Made by a program: the position numbers and the translations under genes
Assembly: GCA_964020155.1 (NCBI GenBank)
Contig: OZ026548.1
Span: 992,501 to 1,056,500 of the forward strand
Direction of reading: 5' to 3'
DNA length: 64,000 nucleotides
Origin: Chondrilla cf. caribensis
Lineage: Eukaryota; Porifera; Demospongiae; Chondrillida; Chondrillidae
Part shown: positions 1 through 12,298 of the stretch, one piece after another
How the letters are laid out: every line of letters starts with the position of its first letter
Numbering within the stretch: the first letter of the stretch is position 1
Notes under the pieces: generated by a model
Told to the model about the DNA's origin: nothing
What the model saw: only the letters and a program-made list of their open reading frames with translations
Databases searched by the model: none

Positions 1-68
1 ATACTTAGATTGTACTGGAGTATATGTGTGTATCTAAATGCCGTTCTACTGTATATAGGGTATTACAG

Positions 69-404
69 TTGGTTCTCCTGTGCCAGAGCTGGTGGAGGCT
101 TTGAAAGAGAGCCACTCCAAACTAAAAGTACGATATGAACCATGTTATGTCAGACTGAGCAAGAAGCCATTGCACCCCCAACCATCGTGAGTGTACTGAT
201 TGCCATTCATCTGAAGTATATGCACCCCCAGGCCTACGGTCTGTGAATATGTTACTCCTGTATAGACATAGTAGTCATTATATACTGTATAGACATCCTA
301 TTGTGTCTCTCTCTCTTCAAATCTGGCATCTTTCCTGCAGAGTTTCAAGTGCCAAGGGTGGTGAATCAACCAGTCATGCTAGCATCCCACCAGTGAATGA
401 ATGA
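69..404 (+). CDS. C-terminal end of an unrecognised protein (5' part outside window)
   Basis: Two coding exons join cleanly: 69-186 (preceded by TTACAG, followed by GTGAGT) and 341-404 (preceded by CCTGCAG), ending in TGA at 402-404. They give about 59 residues. The first part is mixed and charged, with a segment reading LVEALKESHSKLKVRYEPC; the tail is Ser/Gly/His-rich and looks disordered. I do not recognise the family. The gene runs in the same direction as its downstream neighbour, but the gap of over 700 bp shows no link. The splice borders and open frame are seen directly; identity is unknown. Confidence 0.6.
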
Positions 405-1137
405 CAGTAGAAATGCTCGGGTGGGATCAAGAGTTCTCCTGTTGACTATATTTTATCATTGCATGCTGAGATGTCAGTCAATAATACATCCGTGAATATG
501 TGCAATAATCTCTAGAATAATAGTATACTGATATACAGTAATGAATTGTACGTGGTATTATATATCTGAATGATAATAAGGTCTTGATCTAGTAGGATAT
601 ACATAATAGTGTCTGCATGAAATGAGGTTGTACTTCTGTCTATAATATTATAGTGTAACCAGTGCACATGGTGGCTATATGTTATGTACATACGTAAGTC
701 TGCAGCCTGTTTTCTAATCATGTGTACATCTATAAGTGGAGAACGCTGCCCAGTTTCACTTAATCTGCATGTGCGCAGGATGGAGCACCATTGAAGCCAT
801 ATTGCATGTCCATACTCCAATACATAGGTTTCCTGTTCTTTTAAGAGGATTTTATATATACACACAGAAATGGGCGTTTTTCAGCTACATGCATCTATGC
901 ACTTGTATGCGGGACGTTCCAGATACAGTAACAATATCATGTCCCAAAATTAAAAGAATCACTCATTGGCCGGGAACAAGTACTAACCAAGACACTCCAT
1001 AATGATACTCAGACACTCTAGCTACACGCGGACCCGCCTCTTCGGTAATTTTGTTTCCGCGAAAGGGGTGTCACGTGAGAGGATCTAATTCGTGGTACTG
1101 GTTATTGGGTTTCGACATTAGTGTTTGTGATTTACTT
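405..1137. other. Intergenic stretch between the partial gene and the first death/lipase/GTPase gene
   Basis: AT-rich sequence without a convincing exon. I see no clear AATAAA for the upstream gene and no clear TATA box close to the downstream start. The short open frames here lack splice sites and composition typical of coding sequence. Confidence 0.5.
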
Positions 1138-1416
1138 ATGGATAAGTGTGTTGATTGGGATAAATTGGAAGAGTTCTCTAGCGAAATTACCTCGAAATGG
1201 ATTATAGTCGGAATCAATCTGTTGCCGAACGATCACCGTGATATGATTAGGGAGCTTATTGATGAAGGCGAGAAAACGGACGAAGAAAAGTGTACGCTTG
1301 TCTTGAAGAGATGGATCGAACTGTCAAGTACCGATGACCGTTCCTGGGGGAAACTTTGCTCTGTTTTGCGTTCCCATAAGGTTAAGATGGACGACCTAGC
1401 AGCAAAAATGGAAGAT
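1138..1416 (+). other. Death-domain exon of copy 1
   Basis: One exon encodes the whole predicted death domain (93 residues) and ends in phase 0, so it is a self-contained shuffling unit. The matching exon in copy 2 (9965-10249) is 95 residues and shares the SWxxLCxxLRS core but differs elsewhere. Death domains pair with partner death domains to assemble signalling platforms. Confidence 0.75.
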
Positions 1417-2478
1417 GTAAGTTGTACCGTATATGTAGGTTTCAGAGGGAAGGAATTTGGTTACCCGTCCAATCGCAGTGGATACTTCTGGAGTATCTAT
1501 GTGACCTAATTGATATATTACAGTCAAAATGAGATTAATCCGATCATGATGACAGGATAATTCTAGCCAGTTGTGAATACCAACACACGGCAGACACAAG
1601 GGGCTATTTTCACTGTCAGATATATAGTTGATATAAGGGAGACCATTAATTATCAGTGAAGCACTATACAGTTGCCCCCAACAGCTTATTTTACTAATGG
1701 TTATGGTCCTCAGCCGTTCAGCATGATTGTTATTCAGTAGAAAGCTGCCACATCTCACCTTGAAGTTCACTGTATACGTTTTGTGTACAAATCCTAATAG
1801 AGTCTCACCTCCAACAAACCGTCCCATGCCTATGATTTGAAGGAATCTGATAAGTCTCATCCAGTTTACCAGAAAATTCACAGTCGTTTAAGACGTCTAG
1901 CTATTAACGAAGATGGTGACATGTGGAGTGATGAGACTGAATGGATATCGAAGGTACGCAGAGTTCTGGATGACTTTTTCAAGAAGTGCCGAGAAACAGA
2001 ATTAGATGTTGTGAATGTAGAGAAGTGGATAGAAGAACTGTATGAGAAAGAACGCTACATTCCTCCAGCATTGTATAGCTGGGCAAAGGATTGTACCTTG
2101 AAGCTTGGAGAGTCAAGACTGTTGAAGTCCATCTCCGAAGAACCCGCAACTGAAGATTCTAAGCCTGAAACACCAAACCCAGTTAAAGTTCCACTTTTCT
2201 CTAAAGAAAACCAGTATCATGCACTACTTTGCTGCAAACTACTGCAGAGCAGTGACATCACTGCCAGTCTGAGGAAACACGGACATGTCTTTGATCATTT
2301 TTCTGTGACCAAAAGTGAATGTCAGAAGAAGCACAGAGATGAAGAGGAATTTGGTCACGGAACGTACATCATTGCACAAAAAGGAGATACGTACATTGTT
2401 GCTTTCCAAGGGCTTCAAGACATAGGGGAGTGGAAGAAGTATGAAACCTTGCAAAATGGTGAGCATCTAAAATGTACA

Positions 2479-2552
<74 letters not shown>

Positions 2553-5500
2553 CGTGTGCATACATACATATTGAGATGTACCACTTGTGTGTGTGCCAAA
2601 TATATATTAGAGGCTAACATTTTAAAATTAATTTTAAAAGTAGTGTACTTGTTTCTTTGAGTGAACCGATTGGTTGAACACTCATCAGTTCTTTAATAAA
2701 TGTTGCATGATCATTCCACTTTGGATGTTTAACTGTGTTGTCATTCATTCTCCAAACAAGTTTTTGAGTTTAAAAACTCGTGGGGCTGCCACCCCCTGCA
2801 CTTGGATTACTTGGGCATCTTTCTCAGGTTTAGAATAACCTTTGCTGAAGATCTTACTTTTGGCAAAGCCATTGAGACTCGAGGGTGTCAACTAGAATTT
2901 TGTGGTTAAAGTGGCTATGTAAACAATTAAGTCACAGGTAGTGTGGGCGAGTCATGCGCAATCCGCATGATGATCAGTGACATTTCTAATGCATGAATTC
3001 AAATGTACGAATAAACAGCAGAAACCATACGTTTTTTCTTCCTTTATAGATCGTCTATTATTAAAATGTTTCCTTGGACAAGATTCGCTTATTAATATGC
3101 TTATTATGTACAGAAAGACACCAGCCACACGAATGAATTGTGGGCGTCAGATTTACATATTCATGCTTACATAATCTGAGCCTCGTGACAGTATCGTGAT
3201 CTTGAAAAACTGTTCTAGGGTTTAAGCATAGCTTAACTTCTCGAGAAAAAGGCGGAATGTTTGACTACAGCCCAGAGCTATGTATGCGTCGATATTGGGT
3301 AGAAGAAAGGTGAAACTAACTTTTCACCGTGTAGCTTGTTGATATTTGCTCCCGTTGTCAACATGTGACGGAATATGTTTTCACCTCTTGCCACAAACCG
3401 ACAAAAACCGCCATATCTCAGGAATGGGGGAAGAAATCAACAAGCGACACGGTGAAAAGTTAGGTAAGCTGGAAAGTTAAACTTATACCTTCCATTAAAT
3501 ATTCTGCCATTTTAAAAGCCTTTTTGATAGGTACAATGGCATGCGGAATATTTCCATGAAATGAGCAAGCTACAAAATTTCTAAGACATTGAAACATAGC
3601 TATAATGTAATAGAAGTGTTTACCATTCTTTCGTTCAGCGGCAGCCATTTTGTTTACGGCACATATCTCACATGTTATACCTAGTATAGTATGTGCTCAA
3701 ATACCAGCCCAATTTCTAATTCAGGCATTTTAATTGAAATCAACCATCTTTATTGCATAATATAAACTATAATATTAATTTACAGTTGCAGTTATGTGTG
3801 GATACCCATATTATATATAATATATCAGAGAGCAACATAGCATCAGCTGAAATTTTATTGGTTGTTCAAATCCCAATGTCTATGTACCATTCAAGCATAT
3901 TATAATTACAATTATATGTTGGAAGATGCACAATGTCAGATTGTGTACAAACATTCATTGATAACTTTTTCAATGCAGCTCTTGTCAAGCAGGCTGGCTG
4001 TATTCCGTGCAATTACTTTGCACACCTTGTTGAAAGCAACAATAGAGTGATTTTCACAGGTTTGTTAGTCTAAGACTAGTACTTGTATAGTTAACCTATG
4101 ACATTTAATTCCTGCATGCATGCATGTGTGAGCAATGGATTGATCGACTCTTTATTTTCTGTTACAAAATAATACAGGCTATTCTCTCGGTGGTACCCTG
4201 GCATGTGCTGTCTCGACAAGGATGCTGCAGTCAAATCCTCTTCACGAGCAGCTTCTCAGAGAAAATGTAGCTTGTATCACGTTTGGACAGCCCCCTATTT
4301 CAGACAGTACCTTTGAAGCCCTCTTGACCAAGCAATCATTCCTTAGTGAATGTTTTCACTTTATCTACTCTGATGACTGTCCAGTGCCTTTGCTACTGAA
4401 GTACTGTTTGGTCTCACTTGACGGCAAAAGCAAAAAGAGCGAGACGGGGGGACCCTTAGCTGTGGCTGTGAGTTTGTGAGTGACATTAATTTTATTTACA
4501 GGCTGTGTTTTTTAATACTATGACAGCCTCAGTCTTGGTTTCTTGTGTACAGCATGTACGTATTTTCTGTTACAGCCTATTGCCATGGGAGCAATATTTT
4601 GCAGCATGGTTGTCATGAATGTCATTAATTTCACTCTTAATGCTAATTACCTTCGATCTTACATTTGGTGTTAAATTAAAGATAAGATATGTGTGAGCCT
4701 TACATAGAGTGGCAGCTGTGACTACCGTTTGACTGTAATATACAGAATGACAGTATCCAAGAAGAGCTAGTGATGAAATGTATCAATATTCATGAGCTGA
4801 TGACCACAAAGGTCAAGATTTGTCCTGCTATACCATAAATAAAGGTGTTAATTATATTAGTTATAACCAATATTAGCCCGCCTCGTTCTCTTTGATATTG
4901 TTCACAGAAGGCAAATTCTGACATATTGTTGGACACCAAAGAAGTGTTGAAGGAGAAAATGTCACAGGTATAAATATTGAATGCACGATATGTAATACTT
5001 TGTATTAATTTTAAACAATTGTGTCTACATATCTCTGTCTTTGCATGGTATGTCATGCTGTACCCTATAGCTGTACTGAATTCTGTATGTATGTACGTAT
5101 ATTCATCCATTACATATTATTTTCCATCTGCATGTCTGCATGTGTGTACAGAATACGAGGAAGAAAACTTCTCATTTGGTGAAAGATAAAGTTGACATGA
5201 TGAACAAGAATGGTGTTGTCAAGGAGGCTGAGCCTCCCCTCCCTCAAGGGAATTATTACCTGTTCAAGGATCCTGGAAGAGAGTCTACGTCCTCAGACAA
5301 GGAACCAGTGACTCTTGAATTTCTGCCAAGAGAAAAGGCTCTGACTTTGTTCAGTCGGTTGGATCCATCGGTGGTTATAGCCATCCAAGACACCCTAATC
5401 AAGGTCAGCTATCTCACTCATACCTTTGGATGATGCCTTGTAAATATGTATCATAGAGTACGATAGCACCCTATATGTAGGGATGACGTGAAAAAACATG

Positions 5501-8500
5501 GCGGCCTATATCATGCATACATTAATGTTTCGCAAAAATATCACCTATGGGCAGGTATTAAGCCCCTGTCAGCATTTAAAAGTCGTTTTCGGCTAATTTT
5601 AGTAGTAAAAAAGCTACTAACAAGTGAAGGGGACATAGCTGAAGTGGCAAACCGGCGAAAGGTCAAAAAAATTAAAGGTCAAATTTTCAGACTTCTTGTC
5701 ACAGCTACCGAAGTTTGGCTGGAGTTATGGAGCTAATTTCACACGAACGATTTTAATTTTATAGCGCGGAGTGCACTTTCCTACTTTTGTTACCATTGTA
5801 CTACATATGGTGACTGCGGCATTTCCAGCACTATACGGCGACTGCCTCGTAGTATAATCTGCCATCTTGTTCAATTAAGCATATTCACTACTTCATAACA
5901 ATGAGTCACGATGGCTCAGTGAGCAGACAACAGGTTTTATAGTGAGTTTGTTTGGTTCGAATCCCCAAGAAGGCGATTTTTGTTCCAAATTATACACATT
6001 TACATCACATGCCTGTGACAAAAAAAGATACAAACAAGCATAATAAACACATTTTAAAATGATAAAGGATGTAGGGATAACAAGCAAAAAAAGGGAAGGA
6101 ACAAGGTAGGGATGAGCAGAATGAGAAGACCGTCGGAGTGGGCAGCATGTAGGAATGAGAAGACTGTCGTAATATAACAATCCCTATATCAACAGCAGTC
6201 TGCAGCTGTTGATATAGGGATTGTTATATTCCGATAGTGGGCTCAAAGTAAATTATTAATATTCATAAGTACATAGATACCCACTTATAGTTTTTCCCTT
6301 GTATTTATTCACATGCAGCATGAACTGGATTATTACAACAGACAACTTTCATTGTTTTGGAAGCATGCTCCAGAATACAGCATACCAAGCTTGAGGAATG
6401 GGCCTCCACCATGTGTTGAAGGGGTGTCGCCAGTGGTGGAGCAAGTGGAATTCCACATATACGAGCATGAAGTTTGCATCCTGGTGTCTGGAACAGATCT
6501 GTGGTTCTCGAGGGACCTAACCTTCCCAAAGATCAAGTATATGTTACACACTCGGACTCTGGAGAATGCTGATCGTCTGATACAGGTTCACAGTAAGAAC
6601 AAGAGTAAACTTCTGAGTCTGATAGATGGTTATGCACGTGAAGGAGTTGAACAAATCAAGGTAACCTTGGGAATGTGTTTGGATGTCACTCGGCACACGA
6701 GAAATGTTGCTTTTACAGTTAAGGTTAGCCACACTGATAAGACAGAGTTGTGTGTGTATATAAGCGCAATGTACTTTCTACTGTTGTCAAACTATAGGAT
6801 TTCGAGATGTCTATGCGACAAGCGCAGCTGGCAAATCTGTCAGATAGGCAACTCATTGGAGTTTCTCTCTTGTCAGCTACATTGGAGAGGAGAAGCAACT
6901 CAAAATCTGTTCAAGGAGGAAAAGCGTTGTACTCTAAGAAATATGAAAACATCCGCTCATTTTTGCAAAAGGCCTCTGCAATAGTACCAGTTGAGGGATG
7001 CCTGTATGCCTTAGCCGAGATGATAAAGCTCGGTCAGCTCTTTACTGATGCGACCCCATATGCAATGCTGTATATGATACCAAAGCTTTTTGAGTTATTG
7101 TTGGAATTCAGCCGCTGTGGTAGTCTACCACCATCCAAATCCATGCTGAACATTTTAGATCATATCCTCTACGATCATATGAATGTTCTTCCATTTGCCA
7201 TGGCACGATTTATGGATCCTGAGGATGAGTCAAAATGGGTGAAAATACACAAGTTCCTTCTGCAACAAGGAACAGAAATCAATGAATCGCTGAAAAGAAT
7301 GAAAAATTATCAACCTATTGTTTCCGATGTCAACATCCAGAAAGTTTTGTCCTCATCTGCCGAACTTGATCCTCAAAAACAACTTGATGCAATGAAGCAG
7401 CAACTAGATGCAATGGTCGTGTCAGAGGCATCCTGTGAGAGGACATCGAATGCAGATCACCCAGCTCCGTGGGATATCAATCAAAGCATGGTGCAGTTGG
7501 CCAATGATGTTAGCAACTTTTCTTTCTTCCTAGGCATTGTTCTGGATTCCTTCATGAGTGCTCAAGTCCAAATCCCTCTCTCTCAGAATCCTCAGTATAC
7601 GGCCAGAGCCCTGGAAACCACAGGTGTTGCGGTTGGCGTTTGGTACCTCATTGGTCTGAGCTTTGTGGATATGAAGAAAATTATACAGGATCGCAAGCTT
7701 TTTATCGACGTAGCCGACTATCTTGGCAAGTACTATGGAGTAGATGATCTTCCCACGAAGAATTATGTTGGGAAGCTTAACTTCATCTGTAATGCCATGA
7801 GCCAACGGGTGAGTTGCAGCACACAGTACATCAGTTACTCCCTGGAACGCCAGTTGAGCAAGCTCTGCAGTGACTGTGGAATTACTTCTTCCACGTCCAC
7901 GGAGGAAATCTGTAGCAGATGGGATGAATTTTTCAAGGAGAAGATTCTATCGCTCATCCTGCCTCCATATCACCCCCTCATTGCTCGCTGGATCCAGTGG
8001 ACATTAGCTGTGTATGAGTTGCGTGAGACACTTGCCAGTTACACCACAATAGGGATCATAGGTCTCATGAATAGTGGGAAATCGACATTAGTCAATTCTC
8101 TCTTTGGGCAAAAGGTAAGATAATGATTTGGCTCACTAATTCAGTGTGTGGTAACTTATTTGTTGCAATTGCAGATTCCATCTGGGACTATGGAGGCCAA
8201 ACGCACCACTGTACCCTTTCTGTACAACCTGGAACCAGAAGTGGAAGGAATCGATGTCATTGACTTCCCCGGTGTGGATGACTGTAATGTTGACATACAG
8301 GAACATTGCAAAGCGTTATTTCAACTTCCTCAGGTCATCATTTTCCTAGTGGACTACAGGTACATGAACATACATATACGTATATGTGCATACATGTCGT
8401 GATTAGTACCAATAATTTATTCTGTTATTTTGCCACATACAGGAAGGCAAGTTCAAGTGCTTCCATGGCCTGGTTGAGTTTCATTTTAAATAAACACGTC

Positions 8501-9342
8501 CCATTTCTTGTCTGTCTCACATTTGGTGACAAGTTGTTCGCTGAATGCATGCCAACCCGTCACAGTCACCTGGACCCACCTGACCAGAGCAAACCCAATG
8601 ATTCATCCATCCACGAACAACTTCAGGAGCACAAAAAGGTGAGCAGTATATAGAAACCGGAACAATGCCATTTTCCGTCACAGTGTACATTGTTAGCCTA
8701 AGGTTGTAGTATATTATTGACACAGACCTTCATACAATCATCAAAGAACTTCAATCAGGTTCCAACCTTTGGTTTTCTTCTTAAATTGTATCTTACATCT
8801 GCTCTTGAATATGTCCTGATCCGGCGCATTGTGTACCATGACTAGCTCTATATTCAGTTTGTATTTTAATGGGTTTTGATGGTTTATTTCTTCAGTCATA
8901 CCTGTGTTTTCTCTACCCTTACTTATTCACATGAAGTACCACCCATGAATCCAACTTGTTTTAAAATCATGTGGCTAGAATAATGCACATATGTATGTAC
9001 ATATATTTACGTACGTGTTGTGGCTAAGGTTTGCTTAATTCAATTCAGATTTCATTATGGGTATTTTACACTCCATAGATCTTTGAAACAAAGTGTAGTC
9101 AGCAGTTACTGGGCGGTGAGGAGCAACTTCCCTTCACTGTTGAGATTTGTGCATTTGGCCTTGACAAGGATTCGGTTTTGAATGAAAAGGAAAATCGCAG
9201 AAGATTGCGAAATGTGGGGATCAAGAGCACGGCTGATGTTGGAGAGTGGATCATAGAATCGCTCCAAGTAAAGAGTCAAATGAAATCAGCAGAAAGCCTT
9301 CGAAGGTTTTTTGATACCCATTCCACTTCCATTCTAAACTAG
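1138..9342 (+). CDS. Death domain / class-3-lipase-like / P-loop GTPase protein, copy 1
   Basis: My model has 11 exons: 1138-1416, 1801-2458, 3979-4059, 4178-4467, 4908-4967, 5152-5403, 6319-6723, 6798-8114, 8175-8359, 8443-8638 and 9079-9342. All phases agree and give 1,328 residues. Residues about 8-93 read as a death domain with a typical helix 5/6 pattern (SWGKLCSVLRS). A lipase-like domain follows, with nucleophile elbow GYSLGG (Ser342), FGQP (375-378) and an Asp before VP (about 406). Next comes a beta-rich segment with the motif SGTDLWF and a helical middle of some 400 residues. The C-terminal GTPase has G1 GLMNSGKS (1097-1104), a Thr pair at 1125-1126 suited to switch I, G3 DFPGVDD (from 1144) and a G4-like TFGDK (1202-1206). 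The first ATG in frame was chosen as start. The domain order suggests a cytosolic signalling or cell-death sensor, which is inference. Exon structure is close to that of the next gene, so the pair is a tandem duplication. Confidence 0.85.
2483..2559. repeat. (GT)n followed by (GC)n microsatellite
   Basis: About 60 bp of GT repeat runs into a short alternating GC tract. It begins 25 bp after the splice donor of exon 2 of copy 1. Alternating purine-pyrimidine tracts of this kind can adopt Z-DNA. Confidence 0.95.
3310..3475. repeat. Small inverted-repeat element in intron 2 of copy 1
   Basis: Imperfect arms of about 35 bp face each other: AACTTTTCACCGTGT at the left (about 3318-3332) and its complement ACACGGTGAAAAGTT at the right. 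Together with the 165-bp length this suggests a non-autonomous DNA element (MITE-like). The family is not identified. Confidence 0.55.
5898..6170 (+). repeat. tRNA-derived SINE-like element
   Basis: An A-box-like TGGCTCAGTGAG (5912-5923) is followed 42 bp later by a perfect B-box GGTTCGAATCC (5954-5964), the RNA polymerase III internal promoter layout of a tRNA. I cannot fold it into a complete functional tRNA, so a tRNA-derived SINE head is more likely. The 3' boundary is a guess. It lies in an intron of copy 1. Confidence 0.5.
6171..6230. repeat. Perfect hairpin with 26-bp arms
   Basis: The arms at 6171-6196 and 6205-6230 are exact reverse complements, separated by an 8-base loop. It sits directly after the SINE-like sequence and about 90 bp before exon 7 of copy 1. 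It may be the end of a mobile element or an independent foldback. Confidence 0.85.
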
Positions 9343-9513
9343 ATATTGAGTGATACAGTGACTATCATTTAATTTTTTTTTCAGTTGTCTGTATCAGCCA
9401 TTAGCATGTATATTTTTGAAGTTTTGTACAAGTATATTTACTCACATTCTTTATAAATGTTATTCAAATATTTGTGTGCCTATTTTAAATTTGCATTACA
9501 TTGCTTCTTTCAG

Positions 9514-9519
9514 AATAAA
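9514..9519 (+). terminator. Poly(A) signal of copy 1
   Basis: AATAAA lies about 170 bp after the stop codon, within AT-rich 3' sequence. Confidence 0.6.
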
Positions 9520-9700
9520 CATTCTTGCTTTTTGTATTCAAGTTATTCAGTACACTAGTCATGTAGCTAAACTGTAATTTATGTACTATATGCTTATGTA
9601 TTGTGTATGCATGTATACGGACATGTACAGTTCCCATTTTTACATATTACACAATCTTATTATTAGGCTCACTCCTGCTCGCTTTACTCTATAGCTAGTG

Positions 9701-9708
9701 GTATATAA
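9701..9708 (+). promoter_or_regulatory. Possible TATA box of copy 2
   Basis: GTATATAAG lies about 260 bp upstream of the copy 2 start codon and after the copy 1 poly(A) signal. Position relative to a transcription start is unknown, so this is tentative. Confidence 0.35.
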
Positions 9709-9964
9709 GACCAGCGTCCAGTGTGGACATTCTATATACAGCTAATATTATTTGTAATAATGATATTATCATACAGTTTAAGCAAAATATGCATGCCGGG
9801 CCGGGGAGATCCCTACAATTACGTACTTACTTTTACTGACCACACCTTGCGAGGCAAGTAATCTGCTTCAATATACGTATATTGTGTATGCGTACTTTAG
9901 GAGAATGTAGACCGTGCTATATTCTCATTATAGCCTATACAGAGCTGATATAATACCACACACC

Positions 9965-10752
9965 ATGGAGACTGTTCAAGATAAAAAATCTTATACGAAG
10001 ATCACTGACAGCGATTTAGCGGATTATTTGCCTGAAATGGGAGCCAAATGGTTCGAGATTGCCTTGAAGCTGGGATGTGGGCCGAAGGCCGAGGAGTTAC
10101 GGCTAAGTCTAGAGCCAAATAACAGAAAATGCTGGGTTGTAATCTCGGAATGGAAAGATAAGGACGAGAAGGCCAGTTGGGAAGCGCTCTGTGCCATCCT
10201 TCGTTCTCCAGCCGTAGGATTGAATCCGCTAGCTAACAAGATTGAACAGGTAAATTGAACATCTCGCCTCAATACTCGAACCATGGGGTCTAGTTCAGTA
10301 TCAAATACACACCGACACCACTTTCTGAGAATAGATACTCCAAAAATATATCTGGATTTCCATAGATACTACACCAGTGACCATAGTAGCAGCTTCGTTT
10401 CTTCGTAGGCACAATGCGGAAGCCATAGCCCGATTCAACCTTAGGTCTATATTTAATTCAACCCACACGTAACAGGGGTAACACGGGGTAATTTGGGACG
10501 AACGCTGAGGTAATGCGCCATGGGACAGGTTTCCATTGAGATTGTTGAGCTATGGTTGAGTGTTCAGCTACTGGTCAATCCCCTGAGTGTGGAGATACCA
10601 CTGACACATAGGCACAGCCTGGATGTTTAAGATAGCTAGGTGACTGTTTGTACAGGCCCTACTGGATGTAACAGATTGGCAATTATTTATTTTCACTTTG
10701 GCATCACTTGTAGGAATTTTGTCCCGATCAAGTTATTGCTGATCCTGGTGTG

Positions 10753-10809
<57 letters not shown>

Positions 10810-10858
10810 TGTGTGTTTGTGTGTGTGTATTTATGTGTGTGTGCATGCATGTATGCGG

Positions 10859-10954
<96 letters not shown>

Positions 10955-12255
10955 ACGTGTACGTATGCGTGTATATGTGTGTTGGGGGGGGGTATATACG
11001 TAGGTGTTTGTGTGTGTATGTGCACTTGTACGTGAATGTATGGTATGCAATTGTAGATTCTGAAATAGAAGAAAAGCAAGATCAGTGTTTCGGAGGCGTG
11101 GAGCCACCTATCAAAATGCTCACCCGTCGAATAGAGCGCGTACAGAGAAATCCCGACAATGACATCTGGGAAACAGAAGCGCAGCGTGATGGAAAGATAA
11201 GAAACATCATCGCTGATTACTTTCTCAGACATAAAGAACTGGAAACCGAGACTAAACTGGTTAATAGGGAGGTTACCAGCCTAATAAAAGATGGCTACAT
11301 TGCAGGAGAACTGGCTGCAATGGCTCAGGAGATGGCCCTTGATTACGAGCGGATGCTGTCTGATGACTCCATTTCCTCCGTTGATTCTGGGTCTGTGGGA
11401 TTTCCTGAGGAAGAGGAACCACTCTTTTCCAAAGCGAATGCTTATCATGCTCTTTTATGTTGTTTGGCTATCGGGTCATCACCGGAGGAGAAGGAGGTCC
11501 GAAGAGTGATCAATGGTCACGGGCACGAGTTTCAGAGTCTCTCTGTATCACGTAGCGACTGTTCACGCGAGCACGGAGAGGGTGGATTCCATGGCACATA
11601 TCTCATCGCAAAGAAAGGAGACATCCATTTTGTTGCTTTCAAGGGTATCTCAGAGCTTACAGAGTGGAGCAAGTACCAGTCCTATTCAGATGGTATGCAT
11701 GTGTTTCGGTATATTTGCCATTACCTATACATGGCACAAATAGTGTGTGTGTGTGTATTGACTAGCTTGTTGTCATTTTAGGTTTGCTGAAACAGGCAAG
11801 AAATGTCCCAGCCAATTACTTGTTCCATCTCATCAGAAATAAAGAGAAAGTCATTTTTACAGGTAGGATCCCGACCTATCACCCTCTCATTTGTCTTCGT
11901 GGCGCTATCCCTGTACATTGTGTCTTGACATCTGTAGGACATTCTTTTGGTGGTGCCTTGGCATGTACAGTGATGGCCAACATGGTCTGTGACAACGACA
12001 TCATCAACCAGGAAGTGATGAAGATGAATATGTGCTGCCTAACCTTTGGGCAGCCCCTCATTGCCGATGATACTCTGGCAGAGATGATGGCACAGAAAGA
12101 GCAGCTCCGTGGATGTGTCCATCATGTTTATACCGAAGACGTTGTTCCCACACTACTGAGATATGCTTTTGCAAGTGCCGTAGGGAAGCATAGTGTCCAA
12201 GAACAAGCTGGAAAGACTTCTGTGAGTATTGTGTGTGTGGGGTGTGTGTGTGTGG

Positions 12256-12298
<43 letters not shown>

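Noticed and set aside
736..1002. Short plus-strand open frame upstream of copy 1
   Set aside because: No splice context, no recognisable motif and low-complexity AT-rich composition.
1051..1137. Longer N-terminus of copy 1
   Set aside because: The upstream frame lacks an ATG before 1138, and the death domain starts right after this ATG.
4745..4769. Possible extra exon NDSIQEEL in copy 1 after ATACAG
   Set aside because: It would need a weak GTGATG donor, and exons 4467 and 4908 already join in phase without it. Copy 2 has a single exon in this place.
5893..5975. A genuine tRNA gene
   Set aside because: A- and B-boxes are present but I could not pair an acceptor stem and anticodon arm convincingly; a tRNA-derived SINE fits better.
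10748..11041. Long open frames of repeated Cys-Val or Thr-His across GT/CA tracts (also at 43421-43666 and 49878-50230)
   Set aside because: They are dinucleotide repeats translated in any frame, not protein-coding genes.
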